DNA of 55,164 nt from Eubacteriales Family XIII. Incertae Sedis bacterium (GTDB lineage Bacteria > Bacillota > Clostridia > Peptostreptococcales > Anaerovoracaceae), in NCBI GenBank assembly GCA_031266025.1, contig JAISBV010000028.1, forward strand, positions 1-55,164. Reading direction: 5' to 3'. The notes beneath the pieces are model-generated. The model was not told the DNA's origin. It did not search any database and saw only the letters and a program-made list of their open reading frames with translations. Below, one piece after another: positions 24,354-33,501 of this stretch. The translations under genes and the position numbers were made by a program. The first letter of the stretch is position 1; each line of letters begins with the position of its first letter.

Positions 24354-24925
24354 GCCCGCTTCACCCCCTCGCCGAATGCCTTTACGTTCATATCCTCAAA
24401 ACCCTTCTTTACATTGCGCGATATAATGGATTTCCAATCCATACCTTCCATGCCGAGAGCGCTTACAAGCGCTCCAAGCAGTACGACGTTCATAGCTTTG
24501 GCGTTACCGAGCTCCGCCGCGATTTCCGACGCCCTGCAGACCGACGTTTCAGCCTTGGCCGAAAGCTCCGCCAATACACCCTCGGGATATTTCAAAGCGC
24601 CCATGAGTATGGGAACGGACGGTATTTCAAAGTCGTTTATCACCATCCTGCCGCCGGGTCTCAGATATTCAAACCACCGCAGCGCCTCCATCTTTTCAAA
24701 CGCCACGATAATATCCGCTTCTCCCTTTCCTATAATGGGCGAATACACCTTTTTCCCAAAGCGTATCTGCGTGCTGACGCTGCCGCCGCGCTGCGACATA
24801 CCGTGAATCTCGGACATCTTCACATCGAAGCCCTTTTCAAGCAGACCGTCGGACAGTATTTTGCTTGCCAATATGGTTCCCTGTCCGCCTACGCCGACAA
24901 GGAGTATACCGGTTACATCCTTCAT
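24350..24925 (-). CDS. iorB: Indolepyruvate:ferredoxin oxidoreductase, beta subunit
   Basis: Gamma-type subunit of 191 residues of the 2-oxoacid:ferredoxin oxidoreductase family (GVGGQGTILASKIL at the N-terminus). With IorA it converts aryl pyruvates to aryl-acetyl-CoA in anaerobic amino-acid breakdown, reducing ferredoxin. The ATG at 24925 overlaps the iorA stop as ATGA and follows GGAGGAG. Confidence 0.92.
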   Translation of the reverse strand: MKDVTGILLVGVGGQGTILASKILSDGLLEKGFDVKMSEIHGMSQRGGSVSTQIRFGKKVYSPIIGKGEADIIVAFEKMEALRWFEYLRPGGRMVINDFEIPSVPILMGALKYPEGVLAELSAKAETSVCRASEIAAELGNAKAMNVVLLGALVSALGMEGMDWKSIISRNVKKGFEDMNVKAFGEGVKRA

Positions 24926-26715
24926 GCCCCGTCTCCTCCTTCCGCATACGGGCCTATCGCGCCGAACATGCAGACCTGTCCGCATATCCCGCAGCCCGTG
25001 CAAACAGCCTTATCTATTGAAACAGTTTCGGCGGAGCGGATGGCGGGACAGCCCGTCTTCACGCATACTCCGCATTTCACGCACATCGACCCGTCTATGA
25101 CCAAACTGCGCGGAGAAAGGTCAAATTCGCTCTTGTCCGCCGCGCTGAACTTTTTTAAAACGCAGGGCCGGCGCGCTATTATTACAGTCGGTTCGTCCTT
25201 GGCGAGCGCGTCCTCGAGCGCGGCATCCACTTCGGCCAATATCAAAGGGTCGACTATGTAGATGTTCTGTCCTTTCACGCCGAGCGCCTTGCAAAGCGCG
25301 GGTATATCAACCTCCGCCGTTTCCTCTCCCATCAGGGTAAAACCCGTGCCCGGATTTTCCTGATGCCCCGTCATGCCCGTCGTACGGTTGTCCAAGATCA
25401 CGGAAACGCTGCTTCCCTTATTGTATACGGCGTCCATCAGACTCGTTACCCCGGAGTGGAAGAACGTGGAATCGCCTATGACGGCCACGACCTTTTGCGG
25501 AGAACCCGCGCGGCTGAAAGCCGCGGCCGCGCCGTGACCGGCGCTGATTCCGCCGCCCATACAAAAGCATGAATCTATCGCGGAAAGCGGCGGCGCCGAC
25601 GCCAACGTATAGCAGCCTATATCGCCTGTAACCATGACGTTCTTCTTCTTGGACAGCACATAGAATATCCCTGTGTGAGGACAGCCGGCGCACAGGGAAG
25701 GCGGTCTCGGCGCTGCGGCCGTATCCGCGCGAAGTGTATTGGGAACGAGACCGAATACGGACTTTCGCAATATATCCGCGTCCAATTCGCCCGTCGCGGG
25801 TACGCGTTCCTTTCCGACGCAATCTATGCCGGCGGCCTTGATCATGCGCTCCATATACGGATCAAGCTCCTCGACCACATAAAGCGTGTCGACATTGGAG
25901 GCGAAAGTCCTCACAAGTTCAATAGGCATTGGGTACGTCATACCCAATTTCAGGTAGGAAGCGTCGTTCCCAAAGGCGTCGCGCGCGTACTGATACGCGA
26001 CGCCCGCGCAGACGACGCCGACCTTACGTCCGCTGTATTCCGCGACGTTCACGGAGACGCCGTTCGAATAAACCGCAAGCGATTTCTCACGTTCCTCCAT
26101 GCGCTCGCGCATAAGCTTAGCGTTCGCGGGCGTCGCCACATACTTCGCTATGTTGCGCTTGTACGGAATCACGGGAACGGGGACGCGCGCGCCGAGCGTC
26201 ACGATACTCTTGCTGTGGCATACGCGCGTCGTCAAACGCAGCATGACGGGACAGTCGAACTTCTCGGAGATCGTGAACGCCAACTTCACGAATTCCTTCG
26301 CCTCCGCGCTGTCCGACGGTTCGAGCATCGGTATGCGAGCGGCCGCGGCGTAATTGCGGTTATCCTGTTCGTTCTGGGAACTGTGCATACCGGGATCATC
26401 GGCCGAAATCAGCACAAATCCGCCGTTCACGCCGGTGTAAGAAAACGTGAACAGGGGATCCGCCGCAACATTTACGCCAACGTGCTTCATAGCGACGAGC
26501 GAGCGTACGCCGGCCAGCGACGCGCCGATGGCGGCCTCAAAAGCCACCTTTTCATTAGGCGCCCATTCGCAATACAGATCTTCTTTGTAATTTGCCAGAT
26601 TCTCCAATATCTCTGTACTCGGCGTTCCCGGATAAGCCGACGCAAACAGCAAACCCGCTTCCCAAGCGCCGAGCGCTACAGCTTCATTGCCCGTCAAAAG
26701 TCTCTTTTCATTCAT
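24922..26715 (-). CDS. iorA: Indolepyruvate:ferredoxin oxidoreductase, alpha subunit
   Basis: Catalytic subunit of 597 residues that binds thiamine diphosphate. The C-terminus carries two [4Fe-4S] sites: C-x2-C-x2-C-x4-C (CVKCGVCVKTGC) and C-x2-C-x2-C-x3-C (CTGCGICGQVC). The middle has the TPP-binding GDIGCYTL and GDSTFFHSG. It starts 4 bases inside the TPR gene, after GGAGG. Oxygen-sensitive chemistry supports an anaerobe. Confidence 0.94.
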   Translation of the reverse strand: MNEKRLLTGNEAVALGAWEAGLLFASAYPGTPSTEILENLANYKEDLYCEWAPNEKVAFEAAIGASLAGVRSLVAMKHVGVNVAADPLFTFSYTGVNGGFVLISADDPGMHSSQNEQDNRNYAAAARIPMLEPSDSAEAKEFVKLAFTISEKFDCPVMLRLTTRVCHSKSIVTLGARVPVPVIPYKRNIAKYVATPANAKLMRERMEEREKSLAVYSNGVSVNVAEYSGRKVGVVCAGVAYQYARDAFGNDASYLKLGMTYPMPIELVRTFASNVDTLYVVEELDPYMERMIKAAGIDCVGKERVPATGELDADILRKSVFGLVPNTLRADTAAAPRPPSLCAGCPHTGIFYVLSKKKNVMVTGDIGCYTLASAPPLSAIDSCFCMGGGISAGHGAAAAFSRAGSPQKVVAVIGDSTFFHSGVTSLMDAVYNKGSSVSVILDNRTTGMTGHQENPGTGFTLMGEETAEVDIPALCKALGVKGQNIYIVDPLILAEVDAALEDALAKDEPTVIIARRPCVLKKFSAADKSEFDLSPRSLVIDGSMCVKCGVCVKTGCPAIRSAETVSIDKAVCTGCGICGQVCMFGAIGPYAEGGDGA

Positions 26716-27791
26716 CCTCCTTCACTCCTTTCACGCGTATGACCGCCTCTCCTGATCAAGTCGGCCTTTCTGCGATATTTCTCGGAGAGTTCCGTTTCGC
26801 CGCCGGTCTCATATATATCGGCCAATTCATTCATGCTCTCTGTGTGAGAGGGGTTCAGCGCCAAACTCCGCTTGAACATGGCTGCGGCTTCATCCCTGCG
26901 AGCCAAGCCGGCATACGCCATGCCGAGATAATAGAAAAGCGGCCAATGATCACTGTACCCGTTTTCTGAATACGGCTCCAAAAAGGAACGTCCTTCATCG
27001 AAGCGCCCTGACAAAACCGCGTTGCAGCCGCACTCTATTTTTATAGGATCGGCAAGCTGCCGCAGGCGCGCTTTTATCTCGCGGCAATCCTCGGCGTGTG
27101 ATGAATATTTGAGATAACGCATCCACACCGAATGAGCCTTACTGTACAGGCCCATGTTCAGGTAGGCGTAGCCAAGGTAATAATGCGCTTCCGGAAAACT
27201 TGGATACGTCTCCGTCGTCAACTCGAAATATTCCAAAGCTTCCGCCTTAAAACGCCCCACATAATCTTCGTCGTCTCCCGCCAAATACATATCCCTGCAC
27301 ACACGCGCGTACCCGTACATGGCGGCTATGTTCTGCGGCGCCGCGCACAGCGCGGCGCGAAGCAGTATGCAGGCCGCGTCATACGATCCGCGTTTCAAGG
27401 CGCTCTCGGCTTCGCCTACGAGCGCCGAAGCCGATTCTTCCCCCATACAGCGGCGTAAAAATTCAACGTATACTTTCGTGTACGGGAACGCAGGAGACGC
27501 GCCGACCACGCGCGCCATATTGCCGGCCACACGTGCGACAGGCAGACCGTCTCGCGAACGGAACGCGTCGATATCCTCACGGCGCAACGGAATAGGTACG
27601 TCCCGCAGGAAAAGAATATCGCCCCGCGTCAAAAAATCCTCGGAAAATGTATCAAATACAAAGCTCGCCGCGTATTTATTCAGATACACGCCAACGTGAT
27701 CGGAACGCGTCGTAAAATCTACGGGCAACGTATCCGAAAGCGGCGCCGAACCGCCGTCGCATGACACTCCGAATATACCGAATGAAGACAT
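26712..27791 (-). CDS. Tetratricopeptide-repeat protein, function unknown
   Basis: Protein of 359 residues. The first third has no recognised domain. From about residue 130 on there are TPR-like helix pairs (PEAHYYLGYAYLNMG, then FYYLGMAYAGLARRDEAAAM, then MNELADIYETGG). It lacks a signal peptide, so it is probably a cytoplasmic scaffold. The ATG at 27791 is preceded by TTGGAG; a TTG at 27803 is the alternative. It ends within the iorA start (ATGA overlap). Confidence 0.8.
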   Translation of the reverse strand: MSSFGIFGVSCDGGSAPLSDTLPVDFTTRSDHVGVYLNKYAASFVFDTFSEDFLTRGDILFLRDVPIPLRREDIDAFRSRDGLPVARVAGNMARVVGASPAFPYTKVYVEFLRRCMGEESASALVGEAESALKRGSYDAACILLRAALCAAPQNIAAMYGYARVCRDMYLAGDDEDYVGRFKAEALEYFELTTETYPSFPEAHYYLGYAYLNMGLYSKAHSVWMRYLKYSSHAEDCREIKARLRQLADPIKIECGCNAVLSGRFDEGRSFLEPYSENGYSDHWPLFYYLGMAYAGLARRDEAAAMFKRSLALNPSHTESMNELADIYETGGETELSEKYRRKADLIRRGGHTRERSEGG

Positions 27792-27814
27792 AGTCCGCTC
27801 CAAAAGCCGCTCCG

Positions 27815-28690
27815 TTATAACATACGAAAACGCTCGTCCTTCAATCCTCCGGCATCACGCAGAGCCGCGTCGAGCCGGGCTATCATGCTATCTTTATCGG
27901 AGGGCAGCGTGCCGCGCAGCGAGACATAATTTGAAGCGTGATTGCTGCGGAACACACAATCGCGCCCCTTGATATCTATGTGCTGCAGCATAAGCCGCGT
28001 TTCCTCCACAACCTGCACGGGCGTCAACAGCTTGAATCGTCCGGCCGCTATGTCGGCGAACAACGGCGCCGGCGGCTCGGCGATAAGCGTCAAAAGCCCG
28101 ATGTACGAAGGCGCCGCCTCAGATATCATAGTTCCGCATAAGGCGGCGTGATCCCGCCAACCGTCTTGTCCCGCGAGACCGGAAATAAATGTAACGGAGG
28201 CGGGTATGCCGGCATTCTCCGTCTTCACAATGGATTCCGTGATCTCCGCGCGCGTCGCGCCCTTTTTTATATCGGTGAGCACCTTGTCGCTGCCGGATTC
28301 CGCGCCGATATACACTATGCCCAGACCTTCATTCCTAAGCGCGGCAAGTTCTCCGGGAGTCTTGCGCAGAACATCCTGCGGAGAACCGTATATGCCGACG
28401 CGCTCGCACTCCGGAAACAGCGTCTTTATTTTCTCCAATATTCGCAGCAATTTATCGTTCTTGAGAACGAGCGCGTCGCCGTCCGCCAAGAATACGCGTT
28501 CCACGCGTCTGAACATACGCCGCGATTCCTCAAGATCACGGAATATATCTTCTTCATTCCGCAGGCTGAACGATTTGTCCTTGAACATGCCGCAAAACGT
28601 ACAGCCGTTGTGCGCGCAGCCGAGCGTAACCTGAATGATCAGGCTGTACGCCTCGCTGGGCGGCCTGTAGACGCTCCCTGTATATTGCAT
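27815..28690 (-). CDS. Radical SAM protein of unknown substrate
   Basis: Radical SAM protein of 291 residues with cysteines in C-x4-C-x2-C form (C25, C30, C33 in GCAHNGCTFCGM), a spacing found in a group of uncharacterised Elp3/MiaB-like proteins. The SAM-binding region includes YIGAESGSD. No accessory iron-sulfur domain is seen. It starts 2 bases after argS and leads into the TPR/iorAB genes. Confidence 0.82.
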   Translation of the reverse strand: MQYTGSVYRPPSEAYSLIIQVTLGCAHNGCTFCGMFKDKSFSLRNEEDIFRDLEESRRMFRRVERVFLADGDALVLKNDKLLRILEKIKTLFPECERVGIYGSPQDVLRKTPGELAALRNEGLGIVYIGAESGSDKVLTDIKKGATRAEITESIVKTENAGIPASVTFISGLAGQDGWRDHAALCGTMISEAAPSYIGLLTLIAEPPAPLFADIAAGRFKLLTPVQVVEETRLMLQHIDIKGRDCVFRSNHASNYVSLRGTLPSDKDSMIARLDAALRDAGGLKDERFRML

Positions 28691-28692
28691 GT

Positions 28693-30411
28693 CTACATCC
28701 TCTCCGGGGCGGCCATGCCGAGCAGGCGCAGACCGTTTCCGAGCGTCTGCTTCGCGGCGAACACGAGCGCAAGCTTCGCTTTTCTTTCGGTCTCGTCGTC
28801 CGTCAGGATATGCTCGTCGTGATAGAACTTATTGAAAGCCTGCGCGACGTCCACGATATGCCGCGTCACGATAGAAGGTTCGTACTTTTCCCCGGCTTCA
28901 AGCACCGCGTCCGGAAAACGGTATATCAACTTCGTGAGCTCGTACGCGCTTTCACACGCTATATACGAAAAATCGAGCGCGTCCGCGCCTGAAAGAGCCG
29001 CGTTCCGCGCTGTATCGTCCTTGCGCAGAACGCTTGACGCGCGCGCGTGACTGTACTGCACGTAAGGGCCCGTTTCTCCCTCGAAATTCAATATCTTGTC
29101 CCATGAAAACACATAATCCTTGATTCTGTTGTTCGACAGCTCCTGAAATATGACCGCTCCGACGCCGACTTGCCGCGCCGTCTCATCCGCGTTGTCCGTG
29201 TTCACGTTTTTTTCTATAACGATTTCCCGCGTTTTTTCTATAGCGCGGTTCAACACATCCTCAAGGAATACGACGCGGCCCGCGCGCGTGGACATTGTGC
29301 CGTCGTCGAGACTCACGAGCCCGAACGGAATATGCACGCATTCATCGGCCCAACCGAGACCCAAAAGCTCTATGATCTTAAACCATTGCTTGAAATGAAG
29401 GTTCTGCTGCGAGGCGACTATATACAGATTCTTATGGAAGCCGTATTGCTCCTTGCGATAGATCGCGGCCGCTATGTCGCGCGTTATATACAGCGTCGAG
29501 CCGTCCTTCTTCGTGATAAGCGCCGGAGGCATGTCGAAAGCCGAGAGATCGACTATGCGCGCGCCGTCGGATTCCTTGAGCAAACCCTTTTCTTTTAGCA
29601 TATCGAGCACGCGATCCATCTTGTCCGAATAGAAACTCTCACCCGCCAGTGAATCGAAGCTTATACCGAGCATGGCGTACACGCGGTTGAATTCCTTGAG
29701 ACTTTCGTCGCGAAACCATTGCCACAGCTCGCGTTCTTCCTTCTCGCCTCGTTCGAGTCTCGCGAAAGCGCGTCTGGCCTCGTCTTCGAGCCCCGCGTCC
29801 TTTTCCGCCTCTTCGTGAAATTTAGTGTAATACGCAAGCAGACTCCTGATCGGCCGAAGTTCCACTTCAGCCCTGTCGCCCCAACGCCTATAGGCTACGA
29901 TCATCTTTCCGAACTGCGTGCCGTAGTCTCCGAGATGATTCACGCGCACCGTATCATAGCCGAGAAAGGCGTATATATTGTTGACGGCGTTCCCTATAAC
30001 CGTGCTTCTTATATGCCCGATATGGAAAGGTTTGGCTATATTGGGTGAAGAAAATTCCACTATTACCTTGCGCCCGGCGCCGATATCGGCGCCGCCGAAG
30101 CGCTCGCCTTCCGCAATTGCCGCCGACAAAACCGCGGCTGTGAGCACAGATTTTTTCAAGAACATGTTCACATAGGCGTTGACCGCCTCAACCCGCTCAA
30201 ACAACCCTTCGGCGCCGAGACTTTTCGCTATGTCGAGCGCGATCAAAGGCGGGGCCTTTCGCAGCGCTTTTGCCAATTTGAAACACGGAAAAGCGTAGTC
30301 GCCCATCCTGCTGTCCTGCGGAATCTCTACCGTTTCGCGTATCTCGTCCGCGCTCATGCCCGTAACGCGAACATCTAACAATTTCGCAATCTCTTCCTTA
30401 AAATTCAGCAC
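28693..30411 (-). CDS. argS: Arginyl-tRNA synthetase
   Basis: Class I synthetase of 572 residues that charges tRNA-Arg and needs tRNA for activation. The HIGH motif HIGH is at 130-133 within SSPNIAKPFHIGHIRST. The N-terminal Add-1 and C-terminal DALR-type anticodon domains are present by position, and no KMSK-like loop is obvious, as in many ArgS. It opens the tight run argS-radical SAM-TPR-iorA-iorB-carboxypeptidase-aminotransferase. Confidence 0.95.
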   Translation of the reverse strand: MLNFKEEIAKLLDVRVTGMSADEIRETVEIPQDSRMGDYAFPCFKLAKALRKAPPLIALDIAKSLGAEGLFERVEAVNAYVNMFLKKSVLTAAVLSAAIAEGERFGGADIGAGRKVIVEFSSPNIAKPFHIGHIRSTVIGNAVNNIYAFLGYDTVRVNHLGDYGTQFGKMIVAYRRWGDRAEVELRPIRSLLAYYTKFHEEAEKDAGLEDEARRAFARLERGEKEERELWQWFRDESLKEFNRVYAMLGISFDSLAGESFYSDKMDRVLDMLKEKGLLKESDGARIVDLSAFDMPPALITKKDGSTLYITRDIAAAIYRKEQYGFHKNLYIVASQQNLHFKQWFKIIELLGLGWADECVHIPFGLVSLDDGTMSTRAGRVVFLEDVLNRAIEKTREIVIEKNVNTDNADETARQVGVGAVIFQELSNNRIKDYVFSWDKILNFEGETGPYVQYSHARASSVLRKDDTARNAALSGADALDFSYIACESAYELTKLIYRFPDAVLEAGEKYEPSIVTRHIVDVAQAFNKFYHDEHILTDDETERKAKLALVFAAKQTLGNGLRLLGMAAPERM

Positions 30412-30453
30412 ATATTCCTCCGAAACTTATTGCATGGCGTGGCGTTCGAGTAG

Positions 30454-32841
30454 TTACCTAAGCGTGCATACGGTCACGCCGTCGCCCCCCTCGTTATATT
30501 CTCCGCGACGGAAACCCGCCACATGAGGATGGGTCTTCAGCATCTTTCGTATGCCGTCGCGCAATATGCCGGCCCCTCGGCCGTGTATAATGCTCACCTC
30601 GCCCAAGCCCGCGATAAAGGCGTCGTCAAGATATTTGTCCACATCGGTCAGCGCGCTGTCGAGGTTCATAAAATGCACGTTAACGCTCGGCGACACGGAT
30701 TTGACCTTACTGCTGTACAGCGCGCCGTAACCCGCCGCGCGCGAAACGCCTTTCGCGGAACGCGTCGCCGCGCCGCCGTCAAGCCGCATCAGCCGATCCG
30801 CCGCCACGCTGATCTTCATGCGTCCGAGCTGTACCTGCACATCCCCTCTCTCGTCCGGCGGACTCATAACTTCGCCGTTCTGCGCGAGTGACAGCACCTT
30901 GACGCGGTCGCCGACTCTCAACAGCGCCGGATCTACGGGGCTCGGATTTACAGGCATCGCGACCGCGCGGCCGCGATGTTTGCCGTCAAGCTCGCGCAGG
31001 CGTTTCCTGCCTGTTTCGAGTCTGCGGTTCCGCTCTTTTTCGTCCGTCATAAGCGGCAATTCCTTAAGCTCACGCCGGAGCTCGTCCGTCAATTCTTTCG
31101 CTTCACGTATAATATCCCGAGCCTCGTCCTTGGCCGCTTCCAATATTGACGCCCGTTTCTCATCAAGCTTTGTACGTTCGGACTCAAGCTCCCGTTCGCG
31201 ATCTTTGAGTCTGCATTTCAACGCTGTCGCGTCGTCAAGCTCGCGCTCGGCCGCTTTGCGATCCTCTTCTATAGAACGAATCACAGATTCAAAGCGTATA
31301 TCATCGCCCGAAAGAAGACCTGCGGCTCTGTCTGTGATCTCGGAGGGCAATCCGAGTTTCTTCGATATTTCAAACGCGTTGGAACGCCCGGGCGCGCCCG
31401 TTCTGAGTTTGAACGTCGGACTCAGCGTTTCGAGATCAAACTCCATGGACGCGTTTTCGACGCCCTCGGTCGCGACGGCGAATTTTTTCAGCTCCGAATA
31501 ATGCGTGGTGGCTATCGTCATTACACCGCGCGATTTCAGCCGCTCAAGTATGGCTATGGCGAGCGCGGCGCCCTCGGCGGGATCAGTTCCGGCGCCAAGT
31601 TCATCAAGCAGGGCGACCGAGCCCGCGCCGCCGCGGTTCGTGATGTCTACTATATTTTTCATATGCGACGAAAACGTGGACAGGCTCTGCTCTATGCTCT
31701 GCTCGTCGCCTATGTCCGCGAATACCTGTTCCGTCAGCGGTATCTCCGTTCCATCGTCGGCGGGAACGTGCAAGCCCGCCTCTGTCATCAATATGAACAG
31801 CCCCGTCGTCTTGAGCGTTACAGTCTTGCCGCCCGTATTCGGGCCGGTTATGATGAGCGTCCTGCAATTCGCGTCCATACTCAGGCTGACAGGCACGACC
31901 TTTTCACGCGGAATCAGAGGGTGTCTGCCATTCTTGACGCGCAAAAACCCCTCTGTATTGACTCTCGCCTCCGTCGCTCTCATGTCCGCCGACAGCTTAC
32001 CCTTGGCAAATATGAAGTCAAGCTCCGTAAGCAGTTTCTGATTGTTCATGATATCGCGGGAGCAGTCCGCAACTTCCGCGGATATAGCGGCCAAAATGCG
32101 TTCAACTTCACGTTCTTCGCGAATTTCGAGCTCGCGCAATTCATTATTCATATTCACGACGGCTTGCGGTTCTATAAACAGCGTCGCGCCTGTAGACGAC
32201 CGGTCGTGTATGATACCCGGGAAGACAGTTCTGTATTCCTGCTTCACCGGCACGGCATAGCGTCCCCCGCGTACAGTAATGATGCAATCCTGCAGTATAT
32301 CCCTGTTTCCGGGTCTTGTAATAATTTGGTCGAGCTTCGCGCGAATCGCCTCGTTTTGACGCGCGATATTCCTGCGTATACGGCGAAGCTCCGGATCGGC
32401 GCCGTCCGCCATCTCGTTTTCCGAAATTATGGCGTTCCTGATCCTGTCCTCAAGCGCTTTGTGTACGGCTATGGCTTCACCGATATCCGAGAGTATGGGA
32501 ATCGCGGGCAGGTCGCCGCTCAAAAATCGTGCGGCCTTTCGCGCGGTTTCAAGGCAGAAAGCGATATCAAGCAGCTGCTTCATGCTGAGCGAGCCGCCTT
32601 TTTCGGCGTGCAGCGCGGCGGCGTCTGCATCGGGAAAATTGCCGACAGGCAGACTGCCTTTCCGCATGATTACGGCGACGGCCTCCGTTGTTTCGGCCAA
32701 GCGCCGCTTAACCGTATACCGCGAGCAGGCCGGTTCAAGCGCTGTTATCTCACGCCGCGTGATATCGGACGAGGCCGCGTCGGCCAGCATATCCAAAATC
32801 TTATCGTATTCGAGTATGCGGTATTCTCTCCTGAAGGTCAA
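30454..32841 (-). CDS. mutS2: MutS2 endonuclease/ATPase with Smr domain
   Basis: MutS2, 795 residues. Relatives suppress recombination or rescue collided ribosomes through the C-terminal Smr nuclease domain. Walker A is GPNTGGKT (333-340), followed by LLDELGAGTDP (Walker B), a long coiled coil (about 520-630) and Smr with HGRGAGILRDG near residue 760. It starts at TTG immediately after the zapA stop; the N-terminus (YRILEYDKIL) fits the family, and GGTGGAG precedes it. Confidence 0.93.
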   Translation of the reverse strand: MTFRREYRILEYDKILDMLADAASSDITRREITALEPACSRYTVKRRLAETTEAVAVIMRKGSLPVGNFPDADAAALHAEKGGSLSMKQLLDIAFCLETARKAARFLSGDLPAIPILSDIGEAIAVHKALEDRIRNAIISENEMADGADPELRRIRRNIARQNEAIRAKLDQIITRPGNRDILQDCIITVRGGRYAVPVKQEYRTVFPGIIHDRSSTGATLFIEPQAVVNMNNELRELEIREEREVERILAAISAEVADCSRDIMNNQKLLTELDFIFAKGKLSADMRATEARVNTEGFLRVKNGRHPLIPREKVVPVSLSMDANCRTLIITGPNTGGKTVTLKTTGLFILMTEAGLHVPADDGTEIPLTEQVFADIGDEQSIEQSLSTFSSHMKNIVDITNRGGAGSVALLDELGAGTDPAEGAALAIAILERLKSRGVMTIATTHYSELKKFAVATEGVENASMEFDLETLSPTFKLRTGAPGRSNAFEISKKLGLPSEITDRAAGLLSGDDIRFESVIRSIEEDRKAAERELDDATALKCRLKDRERELESERTKLDEKRASILEAAKDEARDIIREAKELTDELRRELKELPLMTDEKERNRRLETGRKRLRELDGKHRGRAVAMPVNPSPVDPALLRVGDRVKVLSLAQNGEVMSPPDERGDVQVQLGRMKISVAADRLMRLDGGAATRSAKGVSRAAGYGALYSSKVKSVSPSVNVHFMNLDSALTDVDKYLDDAFIAGLGEVSIIHGRGAGILRDGIRKMLKTHPHVAGFRRGEYNEGGDGVTVCTLR

Positions 32842-33453
32842 CTACTCCACCATCCGTCGGTAGCGTTCTATCTCTCCTTTGAGCTGAATATTCTCCATTT
32901 GGAGATCGAAAAAACCGCTCTCGATTTCCCTGTTCTTGCTTTCAAGCTCGCGAATCCGTTCGGAAAAACCGTCCCTCTCGACCTCTCGCGCCAACAACTC
33001 TGCGATCCGGCTCTCCTTTTCGCCCTCAAGTACGTTCACCCTGTCTTCAAGCGCGTGAACAAGATTCGTCAGTCGTTCCGCCTCATCTCGCGTCGAGTCG
33101 AATCGGCCTTGCAATTCATCATTCGCTCCGTGCAAATTCTGTGACTCTTCCTTGTAGTGGAGAAAACTCTTCTTGGCCTCCTCCCACAGGGATATGTAAT
33201 GCTGCGTGTCATTTTCAAGCTGTTCGTTTCTGTTTTTGACCTCGTCTGCACTGTACTCGTTCGTAAACAGTTCATCCGCGATATTTACCGCCGCCAAGGA
33301 AGCAAGCTCCGATACTGAGCCGTTCGGAAGAACACCCGAAAGCTGTTTCATCTTTTCGTCGACATAGGCGGCCACCCGCGCCATATAGCTCTGAGTTTTC
33401 TCACCTGTAACCGTATACTCCTGCCCGTATATTTTGACGCTTACCTTCTCCAT
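32842..33453 (-). CDS. zapA: ZapA-type cell division protein with long coiled coil
   Basis: The first 90 residues match ZapA (VKIYGQEYTV, then YVDEKM and LAAVNIADELF), which bundles FtsZ filaments. The remaining 110 residues are a long acidic/basic coiled coil, making the protein (203 residues) about twice the usual length. Its place between pheT and mutS2 is the standard one in Bacillota. Confidence 0.88.
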   Translation of the reverse strand: MEKVSVKIYGQEYTVTGEKTQSYMARVAAYVDEKMKQLSGVLPNGSVSELASLAAVNIADELFTNEYSADEVKNRNEQLENDTQHYISLWEEAKKSFLHYKEESQNLHGANDELQGRFDSTRDEAERLTNLVHALEDRVNVLEGEKESRIAELLAREVERDGFSERIRELESKNREIESGFFDLQMENIQLKGEIERYRRMVE

Positions 33454-33501
33454 ATCAATCCTCCCGAGGGTGACTGCTCAACCGGCGAACATGTATGTCA
33501 A

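Noticed and set aside
25675-26742. 355-codon plus-strand frame opposite iorA
   Set aside because: Mirror frame of a conserved gene; composition dominated by Arg and His.
31501-33144. 547-codon plus-strand frame opposite mutS2 and zapA
   Set aside because: It spans two well-supported minus-strand genes, has no ribosome site and shows no protein motif.
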